From positions 1-64,000 of the forward strand of contig NZ_JACAVQ010000001.1 of NCBI RefSeq assembly GCF_015354615.1: 64,000 nt of DNA. Reading direction: 5' to 3'. The notes beneath the pieces were generated by a model. That model was given only the letters and a program-made list of their open reading frames with translations. It made no database searches and was not told the DNA's origin. The position numbers and the translations under genes were made by a program. Below are positions 1 through 7,817 of this stretch, one piece after another. This DNA comes from Aliidiomarina indica. GTDB lineage: Bacteria; Pseudomonadota; Gammaproteobacteria; Enterobacterales; Alteromonadaceae. The stretch's first letter is position 1. Every line of letters starts with the position of its first letter.

Positions 1-9
1 ACTTGAAAA

Positions 10-37
10 GCGTCAAAATTGTGACAGGCTACATTTA
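10..37. promoter_or_regulatory. Possible regulatory motif upstream of the Na/Pi symporter
   Basis: The upstream region of the phosphate symporter holds CAAAATTGTGACA (14-26) followed 3 bp later by TACATTTA (30-37). The same two blocks, 5 bp apart, recur at 54740-54765 upstream of a TonB-dependent receptor. Read on the minus strand, the first block gives one good Pho-box heptamer (CTGTCAC), an AATT spacer and a poor second heptamer. PhoB control would suit the gene, but the match is half a site only. Positions 38-175 show no other clear signal. Confidence 0.2.
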
Positions 38-175
38 TGGTTTCGCTCGGCGACCATGAACGATATAATGCGCCGACCTAGGATGATTAAAACAAATATA
101 GGAGAAGCGGCCCGAATGCTTCCGTCGCTCGGTTAGCGCTTTGGAAGGCTTCTGCTTTAAGAGTCGCAAACACTT

Positions 176-1906
176 ATGAATTACTCGTTATTTGATTTCC
201 TTCAGTTAATTGGTTCGTTGGGTATCTTTATCTTCGGTATGAAGATTTTCAGCGAAGGGTTGCAGAAAATTGCTGGAAGCAAGCTGAAGGGCATCCTCAG
301 CGGCATGACCCGCAACCGAGCAGCTGGCGTGGCTACTGGTTTTGCTACCACAGCTATTACCCAGTCCTCGACCACCACCACGGTAATGACCGTGAGTTTC
401 GTAAACGCCGGTTTGCTCACGTTTGTGCAGTCGACGGGTGTGATTATGGGGGCCAATATCGGAACGACGATAACGGCCTGGATGGTTGCATTATTTGGCT
501 TTAAATTTCAGATAACCCCGATTGCACTCGCTATAATCGGGGTTTTCTTTGCCTTTTTATTCTCCGGAAACAACCGCTTACGGAACATTGCCGAGGCGAT
601 GGTTGGGTTCGGTATCCTCTTTATCGGTTTGGAGTTTATTAAGGGCTCGGTGCCTGACATTAACACCAACCCCGAAATCTTCATGTTCCTCGACGCTTGG
701 ACAGATTATGGCTTCATGTCACTGTTGCTGTTCGTGGGCGTGGGGACGGTGCTGACATTGCTCACGCAATCGTCGTCGGCGGCCACTGCGATTACCTTGG
801 TCATGCTGTTTGAGGGGTGGATTTCCTTCCCGATTGCGGCGGCTATGATTTTGGGTGAGAACATTGGTACCACGGTGACGGCGAATATTGCGGCCCTTGT
901 CGGGAACGTGCATGCGAAGAGGGCCGCGAGGTTCCACTTCTTCTTTAACGTGATAGGGGTGCTGTGGATGTTAGCCCTGATCTATCCGTTCTTGCACCTG
1001 ATGGATTTCGTAGTTAACCAGTTTGCCTCGACGCCAATTTCGGTGATGGAGGGAGCTGCGGAATCGCGGGCTAATGCGACCCTTGCGCTGTCGCTGTTCC
1101 ACACGTCATTTAACGTGTTGAACGTGTTGTTGTTGTTTGCCTTTGTGCCGCTGCTAGTGAAATTTGTGGAGTATATTCAGCCTGATCGCGGAGGCGATGA
1201 AGACGAATTTCACCTCAAATATATCAGCGCAGGGCCGATGACATCGCCGGGTCTTTCTGTGGAGCAAGCGCAGAAAGAGGTGCAGCACTTTACTGATGTA
1301 ATCGACAAGATGCATGCATCGTTGAGTGAATTACTCTTTGACCCTAAGGCTGACCGCGCTAAATTGCTCGAGAAAATAGCGAAATATGAGGAAGTTACCG
1401 ATCAGTTAGAGATTGAAATTTCTGACTACTTGGTACGCATTAGTGAGCACTCGAGTATGGAGCATGAGCTCACCGGGCGTATGCGCTTTATGCAGACGAT
1501 GGTGAACGACCTTGAGCGCATTGCCGATATTTTCTATCAGATCTCGAAGATTTCTGAGCGTTTGGAGGACACCACTGGCTGGCCTGAATCCGCGCTTGAG
1601 GAAATGAAGAAGATGATGGAGGCCGTGGGCGCTGCGGTAGTCGAGATGCGTTCGAATTCAATGAAGGCGCCTTACGCCGTGAAGCTGGATCAGGCCATTA
1701 AGCTTGAACAGATTATTGATAAGGTGCGTGATGAAGCGCGCGATAATCACTACGCGCGGTTAGAAGCGGGTGAGTACAATGCCCGTTCCGGCGTGACCTT
1801 CATCGATATCCTCAATCGTTTAGAGCGAATCGGTGACCACATTTTAAATGTGAACGAGTCCGCTGCCGGCCGCCGCCTAAAAGCGATGCGTATTGATGGG
1901 AAGTAG
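176..1906 (+). CDS. Na/Pi cotransporter family protein with C-terminal PhoU-like domain
   Basis: Inner-membrane sodium-dependent phosphate symporter of the NptA/YjbB (PF02690) family, 576 aa. Two inverted copies of the family signature are visible: QSST at residues 63-66 and QSSS at 198-201, each in a run of hydrophobic segments. The first 340 or so residues carry the membrane helices. From about residue 365 to the end the sequence is charged and helical with PhoU-like features, as in NptA/YjbB. The chosen ATG gives a normal family N terminus, but no strong ribosome-binding site precedes it. A strong terminator follows, so it is probably a single-gene unit. The family either takes up or exports phosphate; direction cannot be told from sequence. 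Confidence 0.9.
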   Translation: MNYSLFDFLQLIGSLGIFIFGMKIFSEGLQKIAGSKLKGILSGMTRNRAAGVATGFATTAITQSSTTTTVMTVSFVNAGLLTFVQSTGVIMGANIGTTITAWMVALFGFKFQITPIALAIIGVFFAFLFSGNNRLRNIAEAMVGFGILFIGLEFIKGSVPDINTNPEIFMFLDAWTDYGFMSLLLFVGVGTVLTLLTQSSSAATAITLVMLFEGWISFPIAAAMILGENIGTTVTANIAALVGNVHAKRAARFHFFFNVIGVLWMLALIYPFLHLMDFVVNQFASTPISVMEGAAESRANATLALSLFHTSFNVLNVLLLFAFVPLLVKFVEYIQPDRGGDEDEFHLKYISAGPMTSPGLSVEQAQKEVQHFTDVIDKMHASLSELLFDPKADRAKLLEKIAKYEEVTDQLEIEISDYLVRISEHSSMEHELTGRMRFMQTMVNDLERIADIFYQISKISERLEDTTGWPESALEEMKKMMEAVGAAVVEMRSNSMKAPYAVKLDQAIKLEQIIDKVRDEARDNHYARLEAGEYNARSGVTFIDILNRLERIGDHILNVNESAAGRRLKAMRIDGK

Positions 1907-1959
1907 CCTTTGGCCCGGCTCGGGGGTAAGTAGCCTCGGGGCTGACTACCCCACCTTGT

Positions 1960-1986
1960 AAAAAAAGCCCTTCGGGGCTTTTTTTG
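1960..1986 (+). terminator. Rho-independent terminator after the Na/Pi symporter
   Basis: Stem AAGCCC-TTCG-GGGCTT flanked by A-run and T-run, so it can act in both directions. It lies about 55 bp after the stop codon. Confidence 0.9.
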
Positions 1987-2042
1987 TGCGCGCCCTCCGA
2001 CAGCAGTTCTAACCAAGGCTCACTGATCAACCACGCAAAACA

Positions 2043-2142
2043 AGTTGCGCCCCAGGGGTGGAACTCACGATGTCTTATGGTTCAAGGCCTGCGGTTAAAT
2101 TAGCAACTGATGAAATAAGAGTTGTACCCCAGGGGCGGAACT
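2043..2142. repeat. Family A palindrome pair (2043-2065, 2120-2142)
   Basis: Two copies of the 23-bp family A near-palindrome separated by 54 bp. Half-site triplets (the variable NNR) are GCG/CCA in the first copy and GTA/CCG in the second. They lie between the symporter terminator and the Zur-box promoter of the next gene. Confidence 0.9.
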
Positions 2143-2202
2143 GTTGGTTGGGCGATTGTCGATGAGCGTAAGTTCCGCTACTATTTAGTCAGAATACCGT
2201 GA

Positions 2203-2217
2203 TGTTATACGATAACA
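2203..2217. promoter_or_regulatory. Zur-box match upstream of the ZrgA-like gene
   Basis: TGTTATACGATAACA is an inverted repeat (TGTTAT-ACG-ATAACA) that agrees with the enterobacterial Zur core TGTTATAATATAACA at 13 of 15 positions by hand comparison. It ends 39 bp before the ATG of a histidine-rich ZrgA-like protein. Zinc-responsive repression by Zur is the natural reading; no Zur gene is in the window. Confidence 0.7.
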
Positions 2218-2256
2218 AACGTGAGTGAACTTCGATTTTGTGTGGGGGCGGTTAAA

Positions 2257-2841
2257 ATGAAGAAAGCTGTTGTTGCTCTTGGTGTTTCTGGCGCACTAGT
2301 GGCGGGATGGTACGCGTTTAGCCACTTTGGCCACTTTGGCCACGACCATGCCCATAGCCACGACCACGGGCATAACCACAGTCACAGCCATGATCATGGC
2401 GCGGGCGGGCACGCGCATGGGGTGGGGCAAATGTCGTTGTTTGTTGATAACACCGATGTGTCGCTCTTTTTTCATGCCCCTGCCGGTGACGTGATTGGTT
2501 TTGAGCATTATCCACGCGATGAAGAGGAGCGGGCCCATGCTGGGGCGGCTCTTACATTTTTGGCATCTGGGGAGTGGATGCAATTTCCTCAGCGCGCGGA
2601 ATGCACATTGCAAAGCGGTACGGCCGACAGCGATCAGCTCGATGAAGCCAACGAGGGGCACGCCGATGTTACCGTTGATTTGATGTTCACCTGCGAGCGC
2701 CCGCGTCACTTAACCCAAGCGACCGTGCAGCTATTTGAAACCTATAGCGCCCTCGAGCGCATCGACGCTCACTGGATCCGCGGTAATAATACCGATACCG
2801 CCGAACTCACGCCCGCTATCACCACCTTCCGCATTCGCTAA
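2257..2841 (+). CDS. zrgA: ZrgA-like (DUF2796) zinc-binding periplasmic protein
   Basis: Exported protein of 194 aa. The ATG at 2257 gives a signal peptide (MKKAVVALGVSGALVAG...); a GTG at 2221 would add 12 unhelpful residues. Right after the signal comes a histidine-rich stretch (about residues 22-55) with many HD, HSH and HGH units, a typical zinc-binding region. The rest matches the DUF2796/ZrgA fold, with an LFFHAPAGDVIGFEH-type segment and paired cysteines. In Vibrio, ZrgA works with a zinc ABC importer. The Zur-box match upstream supports a role in zinc scavenging. No zinc ABC transporter genes are adjacent here. Confidence 0.8.
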   Translation: MKKAVVALGVSGALVAGWYAFSHFGHFGHDHAHSHDHGHNHSHSHDHGAGGHAHGVGQMSLFVDNTDVSLFFHAPAGDVIGFEHYPRDEEERAHAGAALTFLASGEWMQFPQRAECTLQSGTADSDQLDEANEGHADVTVDLMFTCERPRHLTQATVQLFETYSALERIDAHWIRGNNTDTAELTPAITTFRIR

Positions 2842-2879
2842 TCGCGACAACTAGCCCCTCCGCCAGCAGTTCTAAACAG

Positions 2880-2980
2880 AGTTGTGCCCCAGGGGTGGAA
2901 TTCTGTTTTTGTCCGTCATGGAAAAGTGCATTTTCCGCGTTGCAGCAGGGCTAGGGGAGTTCCACCCCTGGGGCGCAACT
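2880..2980. repeat. Family A palindrome pair (2880-2902, 2958-2980)
   Basis: Two family A copies 55 bp apart, 40 bp after the zrgA-like stop. Triplets are GTG/CCA and CCA/GCG; the first copy ends AATT instead of AACT. Read on the other strand, the linker resembles those at 6632-6686 and 7542-7596 (CTAGCCC..GGAAAATGC..TTTT..CGGAC), so this pair is an inverted copy of that longer unit. Confidence 0.9.
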
Positions 2981-3024
2981 GTGTTTTTGTCCGGATATGT
3001 TAAGCTGTGTGTGGAGGTGATTGG

Positions 3025-3420
3025 ATGCGTGTTTTGACTTTGTTGGGTGTCAGTTTTCTGTTGTCGGCCTGCGCTGTTGAGAAGATTGGCGGGGCGGAAT
3101 TTGTGGTGTCGAGTATCGTTGCCGGGGAGGGCGAATTGTCGCCGCGCTCAATGAGCGTCACCGATGGCGAACGGGCAACGTTCGTGGCAACGCCCGCCTC
3201 GGGTTGGGTGCTGGAAAGTATTACCGGCTGCAATGGGACGCTTGATGGGAATACTTACGAAACAGCACGGATTCGCGCAGACTGTACCATTCGCGTCACG
3301 TTCGTGGAAGATGGCGGCGCAATCATGACATTTTTACTGCCAGATGGCACCGTAATCTCCACCAATGCAAGCACTATCGAGCGACCATTCCGCCATCAAC
3401 CGCCAACGCCTGACCGGTAA
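3025..3420 (+). CDS. Small lipoprotein with a bacterial-repeat (InlB B-like) domain
   Basis: Predicted 131-aa lipoprotein. The ATG at 3025 is preceded by a strong GGAGGTGA (3013-3020) and starts a signal peptide ending in the lipobox LSAC, so the mature protein would begin at a lipidated cysteine. The body is one beta domain of the type seen in big surface proteins: ATPASGW...ITGCNGTLDGNTY...CTIRVTF with two cysteines. A close relative of this domain is in the lipoprotein at 16978-19905 (SVTGCNGSLDGETY...CTVTATF). The last 47 bp overlap the 3' end of the convergent SDR gene. Function unknown. Confidence 0.6.
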   Translation: MRVLTLLGVSFLLSACAVEKIGGAEFVVSSIVAGEGELSPRSMSVTDGERATFVATPASGWVLESITGCNGTLDGNTYETARIRADCTIRVTFVEDGGAIMTFLLPDGTVISTNASTIERPFRHQPPTPDR

Positions 3421-4126
3421 TAAATGAAGCGTCGGGCAGTGATAAAAACACAACGGCGTTTGCCACTTCCTCGGACGTGCCCATACGATTCATCGGATGC
3501 AGCGCGGCAAATTGTTTTTCGGTTTCAGGATCTTGCTGCGTAATGCGATCGATCATGTCGGTCTTGATAGCGCCGGGACAAACTGCATTCACGCGAACCC
3601 CTTGCTCCGCGTACTCGACGGCGGCGGTTTTGGTAATCTGCACCACGGCACCCTTTGACGCACAATAGGCGGGTAGTCCAGGAAAGCCGATGAGTCCGGC
3701 CACAGAGGCCATATTTACGATAGATCCGCGCCCCTGCGCGCTCATGATGGCGAGCTGCTCTTGCATGCAGGCATAAAGTCCGCGCACATTGATGTTCATT
3801 ATGCGGTCATAGTTTTCGAGGGAACTGTCTGCCGTTGGCGCATTTTCGCCCTCAACTCCCGCATTATTGCAGGCGTAATCGAGACGGCCGAAACGCTCCA
3901 TAATGTGCTTATGCATGGCGCGCACCGCGTCGATATCCGAGACATCGACGGTTATTGCTATTGCGTCGACACCGATGATTTGGAGGTCCTTAACTAATTG
4001 AGCTAACGCGGTTTCTTGGATATCCGCGACAACGACATCGCATCCCGCTCGCGCATAAGCTAAGGCGGTTGCTCTGCCGATTCCAGCTGCGGCGCCAGTG
4101 ACGAGTGCGACGGGTGAGGTGCTCAT
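3374..4126 (-). CDS. Short-chain dehydrogenase/reductase (SDR)
   Basis: Cytosolic NAD(P)-dependent oxidoreductase of the classical SDR family, 250 aa. Visible are the Rossmann glycine motif TGAAAGIG (10-17), NNAG (87-90) and the catalytic set Ser141, Tyr154, Lys158 (YCASK). The aspartate after strand 2 (VVVAD, residue 35) suggests NAD(H) preference. The start at 4126 follows AAGGAGA at good spacing; upstream in-frame codons lack this. It resembles broad glucose/alcohol dehydrogenase-like SDRs; the substrate cannot be assigned. It stands alone, convergent with the small lipoprotein gene. Confidence 0.85.
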   Translation of the reverse strand: MSTSPVALVTGAAAGIGRATALAYARAGCDVVVADIQETALAQLVKDLQIIGVDAIAITVDVSDIDAVRAMHKHIMERFGRLDYACNNAGVEGENAPTADSSLENYDRIMNINVRGLYACMQEQLAIMSAQGRGSIVNMASVAGLIGFPGLPAYCASKGAVVQITKTAAVEYAEQGVRVNAVCPGAIKTDMIDRITQQDPETEKQFAALHPMNRMGTSEEVANAVVFLSLPDASFITGQALAVDGGMVAR

Positions 4127-4277
4127 GGTGAATCTCCTTGCTGTGATTGAATGTTCAGTGTTGCACAAAATTTGCGCAGCGCGATTGATCTTGATCACAG
4201 GGATGGGAACTAGATGCCCGGGTGCGCTAGAATGGGGGTTGAATGTGACGATGGAAATAACCTAGGGGCAAATTTAG

Positions 4278-5339
4278 GTGGAAGAAGAGCTGGATTTTAA
4301 CGAGGTTCTGGAGCGAGCGCAGCAGCATCACGAGGCCGAAGAGTTCGAGTTGGCGTTGTCATACTATGGCGGCGCGCTTGAGTTTTTGCTGAACGGTGAG
4401 CCCGATGATCTGAGCGATGAGGAATTCGAGAATTTCTCACTTAACCTATTGTCTTTATTTAATAATACTGGCTCTTGCTATGAGCAGCTGGGGGAGTATG
4501 GTGCGGCGTCTGATTATTACCTTGAGGGCGTCGAGCGCATCACACAGTTGATGGAAAAGGGTGCGAACAACGAGATTTTGCGCCGCTATCATCGCACGGT
4601 TGAAAATTTGGCCCGGGTGTATGGCTTAAGTGGTCGTGCCGAAGAGGCGTTGGCGGCATTTGAAGATTGTTTGCATTACTCACAGGTTTTTCATGAAGAA
4701 CAAAATGACGATTTTTCATGGGCTTCTGTGGGCTATGTGTACGATCTGATCAGCAACCTTTATGCGGATTTAGGTCGGCTGCAAGAGGCTTATGACACTG
4801 CGTTTAAGATGCTCAAGTTGCATGAGGCGATGTACAAAGAGTATCGCGAGTGGCGTGACCAGGTGGATATAGCCCGGGCGCATCATTTTTTAGGTGAGAT
4901 TGCTGAGCGTCAGTTTAAGTTTGATAAGGCCCGTTTGCACTTTGCTGAGTCCTTGCATGCGCGGGAGCTGCAGCGCGAAGGGAATCCCGGCTATGAGTCT
5001 GATTTTTGTGTGATTTCTAGTAATGAGCGGTTGGCGCGTTTGCTGTTGAGTAACCGCGATTTAGCTGCTGCCGAGCCTTATTTGAATACGGCGTTACAGC
5101 TGTTTGAAGAAGTGGAATGGCATGAAAATCAGTGGGATTACCGGCTTTTTGCGAACTTGTTTGCCAATTGCGCTCAGTGGCATCAGCTTACGGGACAGCT
5201 TTCAGAGGCAAAAGAGTTTGCCGACGAAGCCCGTAACGCATTGAAATGGCTTGAAGAAGCTAATGAAATGACCCAGGAAATGGTACGCGTCGAAGACATC
5301 ATCCGCGACATCACCCACACCCCCACCTCCCGCAACTAA
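4278..5339 (+). CDS. Tetratricopeptide-repeat protein
   Basis: Protein of 353 aa, acidic, with no signal peptide. It is made of helix-turn-helix repeats of TPR type: ALSYYGGALEF, GSCYEQLGEYGAASDYYLEG, YGLSGRAEEALAAFEDCL, LYADLGRLQEAYDTAFKML, FDKARLHFAESLHAR and later units are spaced roughly 40 residues apart. Probably a cytosolic scaffold. The start is a GTG with only a weak Shine-Dalgarno; no better in-frame start was seen. A family A copy begins 3 bp after the stop codon. Function unknown. Confidence 0.75.
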   Translation: MEEELDFNEVLERAQQHHEAEEFELALSYYGGALEFLLNGEPDDLSDEEFENFSLNLLSLFNNTGSCYEQLGEYGAASDYYLEGVERITQLMEKGANNEILRRYHRTVENLARVYGLSGRAEEALAAFEDCLHYSQVFHEEQNDDFSWASVGYVYDLISNLYADLGRLQEAYDTAFKMLKLHEAMYKEYREWRDQVDIARAHHFLGEIAERQFKFDKARLHFAESLHARELQREGNPGYESDFCVISSNERLARLLLSNRDLAAAEPYLNTALQLFEEVEWHENQWDYRLFANLFANCAQWHQLTGQLSEAKEFADEARNALKWLEEANEMTQEMVRVEDIIRDITHTPTSRN

Positions 5340-5341
5340 AC

Positions 5342-5441
5342 AGTTGTGCCCCTGGGGTACAACTCTGTTTTCGTCCGACACCGACTTCTCTGTAGCCCTT
5401 GCTCCGCGCGGAAAACAGAGATCCGCCCCTGGGGTACAACT
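5342..5441. repeat. Family A palindrome pair (5342-5364, 5419-5441)
   Basis: Two copies 54 bp apart, starting right after the TPR gene stop. Triplets GTG/GTA and CCG/GTA; the second copy begins AGAT rather than AGTT. Flanks show the usual CTGTTTTCGTCC on the right. The pair lies upstream of the broken RAYT gene. Nothing else recognisable lies in 5340-5632. Confidence 0.9.
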
Positions 5442-5632
5442 CTGTTTTCGTCCTGTTTTCGACGGATCAGCAATTCAGTTTTTTGTGCGCAATGGCGCAA
5501 AAACTTGGCTAGTGCATGACATTGGTCGAAAACCGACCATAATCAAATTCGAGCACGGATTGCTCATGGCGGGTTCGGATGTCTCAGGATGAGTGCCGAA
5601 CTTTAATTGTCACCGGCCAGGTAGGGCCAAGT

Positions 5633-5911
5633 ATGTCGACAAAACCAAGATATTGTGTGGTAGGGACACCCCACCATATCTACCAACGCGGCGTAGATCG
5701 TAAGGAGATATTTTTCTCCAAGCCTCTGCGCCGCACCTATTTAAGTCTCATGGAAAAGTATGCCAAGGAGGCGATGGTGCAGGTGCATGCCTATGTGCTC
5801 ATGGGCAATCACGTGCACATGCTGTTGACCACACTGAAAGAGGATGGGATTTCCATCTTCATGCAGAACCTTAATTCTGTTTTCGTGGCGAAAAAGAGTG
5901 ACACGGGTTAG
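5633..5911 (+). pseudogene. Truncated REP-associated tyrosine transposase (RAYT, Y1 family)
   Basis: About 92 residues matching the N-terminal half of RAYT/IS200-like Y1 transposases: KPRYCVVGTPHHIYQRG at the start, then AYVLMGNHVHMLLT, which contains the HUH metal-binding pair (HVH). An upstream in-frame ATG at 5579 is possible, but family members normally begin near 5633. The homology stops after EDGISIFMQNL. The region that should hold the catalytic tyrosine is missing and the frame runs to a stop at 5911. The break falls on a segment (5874-5888, AATTCTGTTTTCGT) that looks like the right flank of a family A repeat. RAYTs act on REP sequences in known systems; this copy should be inactive. 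Confidence 0.8.
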
Positions 5912-5944
5912 TATCGCAACGTGGTTCGCTACTTAGGAATTGTT

Positions 5945-6610
5945 ATGATCTTTGCCACCCATCCCGATTTTTATGTGATCGCAAAACCATCGGGTATCGG
6001 TATGCATCAAGATGGCGAGCAGCCAGGGTTGATCACGCAACTAAATGATTTCACAGGCGAAGATCTGTTCCCGGTACACCGGCTCGATAAGGATACTAGC
6101 GGATTACTGATTGTTGCCCGTTCGGCCCGTGCTGCGGCGTCGTTTGGAAAGCTTTTCGAGAACCGTGAAATTGAGAAGTTTTATATTGCCTTGGCTGGAA
6201 ACAAACCGCGTAAAAAGCAGGGCGCGATTAAAGGCGATATGGCGAAAGGGCGCAACGGAAGCTGGATGCTGAAAACTTCGCAAACCAACCCCGCAGTGAC
6301 TTATTTTTTCAGCCACGGCACCAACACCGGCATGCGACTATATATTTTGCGTCCTGTAACCGGAAAAACCCACCAATTACGCGTGGCTTTAAAGAGTATT
6401 GGCGCCCCGATTTTTGGTGACACCCGATACAAAGGTGATTCGGCGCCGCGCTTGCTCCTGCATGCCATGGCACTTCGCTTTTTGTGGAAAGGCTCTGAGC
6501 ATAGCTATGTTCTACCGCCCTCTGAATTGAGCGATTTTCCGCAACTTGATTGGACGCTCTTCCCCAACATCCTCACACCTTGGCTTTATCCTTGGCCGAC
6601 AAAAACATAG
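5945..6610 (+). CDS. RluA-family pseudouridine synthase
   Basis: RNA pseudouridine synthase of 221 aa. The RluA catalytic motif HRLDKDTSG is at residues 45-53, with Asp48 as the nucleophile; the conserved RPVTGKTHQLRVAL and the IFGDTRYKG motif follow. There is no S4 domain, matching the short TIGR01621-like subgroup. The ATG at 5945 has AGGA about 7 bp upstream; an in-frame GTG at 5921 does not. The target RNA cannot be told. Its TAG stop lies inside a family A palindrome. Confidence 0.88.
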   Translation: MIFATHPDFYVIAKPSGIGMHQDGEQPGLITQLNDFTGEDLFPVHRLDKDTSGLLIVARSARAAASFGKLFENREIEKFYIALAGNKPRKKQGAIKGDMAKGRNGSWMLKTSQTNPAVTYFFSHGTNTGMRLYILRPVTGKTHQLRVALKSIGAPIFGDTRYKGDSAPRLLLHAMALRFLWKGSEHSYVLPPSELSDFPQLDWTLFPNILTPWLYPWPTKT

Positions 6611-6709
6611 TTATGCCCCAGGGGCGGAACTCCGCTAGCCCAGCTGTAATAAGGAAAATGCGGTTTTTACAATCGGACGAAAACAGAGTTCCACCCCAGG
6701 GGCGGAACT
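6609..6709. repeat. Family A palindrome pair (6609-6631, 6687-6709)
   Basis: Two copies 55 bp apart; triplets ATG/CCG and CCA/CCG. The first copy overlaps the stop codon of the pseudouridine synthase. The linker (CTAGCCC..ATAAGGAAAATGCGG..CGGACGAAAACAG) is clearly related to the one at 7542-7596. Confidence 0.9.
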
Positions 6710-6745
6710 CTGTTTTGCGGACTTTGTTGGGCGAATTTTGTTGAG

Positions 6746-7348
6746 TTAAAAGCGAATGCTAAAGGCGATGCGAAATACATCGTAGTCTGAGCCGGAGCGT
6801 TGGTATTCGCCGGAAACGTAGAAGCGGCGGTCGAGGCGGTAGCCAATTCCAGCGCCGTAAACGAAGTCGTTATCGCTGTAGTTATCGAGTGTGGGGCCTG
6901 CGCTTTTTCGGGTCATGCCATAACCGAGTGAACTGAATATATCGATGTTGTCGGTAAGTGAAACCTCAGGAACGAGCGCTATCGCGGTATGGCGAACATC
7001 ACCCCGTTCGGTGATCAGAATGGCTGGGCAGGTGCCGTTATCAGGGCAGCTATTGACGGTGCTGAAGTCGCTGCCGCGTTCGTAGGTCCCGCGCACGCTG
7101 AAATTCGGATGGAAGAAATAGGAGACCGAACCACCGTAAATGGTGCCGCTATCGTCGGTGACCGAATTCCATGTGCCTCCTCCGAGAGTGTAACGATCCA
7201 AGCTGGCACGGCCCGTGTGTACTGAAACCTTCCAGTCCCTTTCAAACGCCTGGGCTTGTGCAGTTGAAGGAGCAACGACAGCGCCTGCTCCAAGTAGAAG
7301 CATGGCCAACCCAGTAGCTTTAAGCCAATGTTTTGCTCTAGCTTTCAT
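6746..7348 (-). CDS. Outer-membrane beta-barrel protein
   Basis: Exported protein of 200 aa with a signal peptide of about 33 residues ending near STAQAQA. The mature part alternates polar and hydrophobic residues as in small porin-like barrels and ends in the outer-membrane signature FRIAFSIRF with C-terminal Phe. A pair of cysteines (SCPDNGTC) may form a loop disulfide. GAGGAGG upstream of the ATG is a strong ribosome-binding site. It resembles the outer-membrane protein beta-barrel (PF13505-like) group; no specific function is assignable. Confidence 0.75.
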   Translation of the reverse strand: MKARAKHWLKATGLAMLLLGAGAVVAPSTAQAQAFERDWKVSVHTGRASLDRYTLGGGTWNSVTDDSGTIYGGSVSYFFHPNFSVRGTYERGSDFSTVNSCPDNGTCPAILITERGDVRHTAIALVPEVSLTDNIDIFSSLGYGMTRKSAGPTLDNYSDNDFVYGAGIGYRLDRRFYVSGEYQRSGSDYDVFRIAFSIRF

Positions 7349-7462
7349 AATGCAACCTCCTCGTTGGATAACGAATTATCTATAAATCCAGTGTAGGCCT
7401 AAATTCTGCAGCAAATTGTAAAAAAGTGTGGACGTTTACGAAAGCGAATTCCACCTGTACCG

Positions 7463-7619
7463 AGTTTTGCCCCTAAGGCACAACTGTTTTATCACATCAG
7501 AATAAGGGACGAAATCCGAGTTGTACCCCAGGGGCGGAACTGTTCTAGCCCGGCGGGGATAAGGAAAACGCGGTTTTGGGCAACGGACGAAAACAGAGTT
7601 GTACCCCTGGGGCGTAACT
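7463..7619. repeat. Family A triplet (7463-7485 degenerate, 7519-7541, 7597-7619)
   Basis: Three copies with linkers of 33 and 55 bp. The first is degenerate (the right half of its centre is TAAGG). The others have triplets GTA/CCG and GTA/ACG. The 55-bp linker shares CTAGCCC..ATAAGGAAAACGCGG..CGGACGAAAACAG with 6632-6686. Confidence 0.85.
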
Positions 7620-7665
7620 ATGTTTTGGAACTGCTGGCGGCGGGGTGGTATGGGCGCGGCGGTGG

Positions 7666-7688
7666 GCCAACGCGATGCGTTGGCTACG
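7666..7688. repeat. Family B (REP-like) palindrome
   Basis: CCAACGC-GAT-GCGTTGG stem followed by CTAC. Read on the minus strand it is GTAG followed by the hairpin, the usual REP layout. Confidence 0.75.
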
Positions 7689-7742
7689 TCAAACCAACCA
7701 GCCGCGTCCACCCAACCCTCCAACCCAGAAAAACACCCGGTA

Positions 7743-7776
7743 TTACTTGAGTAAAATAGTCGGGAAATGGTATAAT
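7743..7776 (+). promoter_or_regulatory. suf promoter with IscR type-1-like box
   Basis: Positions 7743-7767 fit the 25-bp IscR type-1 consensus at about 21 of 25 positions (core TTGAGT..AAAAT..AGTC). The box overlaps a -35 TTGAGT (7747-7752), with -10 TATAAT (7771-7776) after an 18-bp spacer. Together with iscR at the far end of the cluster, this predicts that IscR with its [2Fe-2S] cluster represses sufB transcription. Confidence 0.7.
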
Positions 7777-7817
7777 GCACGCCAAATTTAGAGTCAGCTG
7801 ACGATGAGGTTTTTGGC

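Noticed and set aside
10-28. Pho box before the Na/Pi symporter
   Set aside because: One heptamer fits on the minus strand but the second matches at only about 4 of 7 positions; kept as a weak motif, not called a Pho box.
5344-5592. Open frame of 82 codons between the TPR gene and the RAYT remnant
   Set aside because: It runs through two family A palindromes, has no ribosome-binding site and no family features; open by chance.
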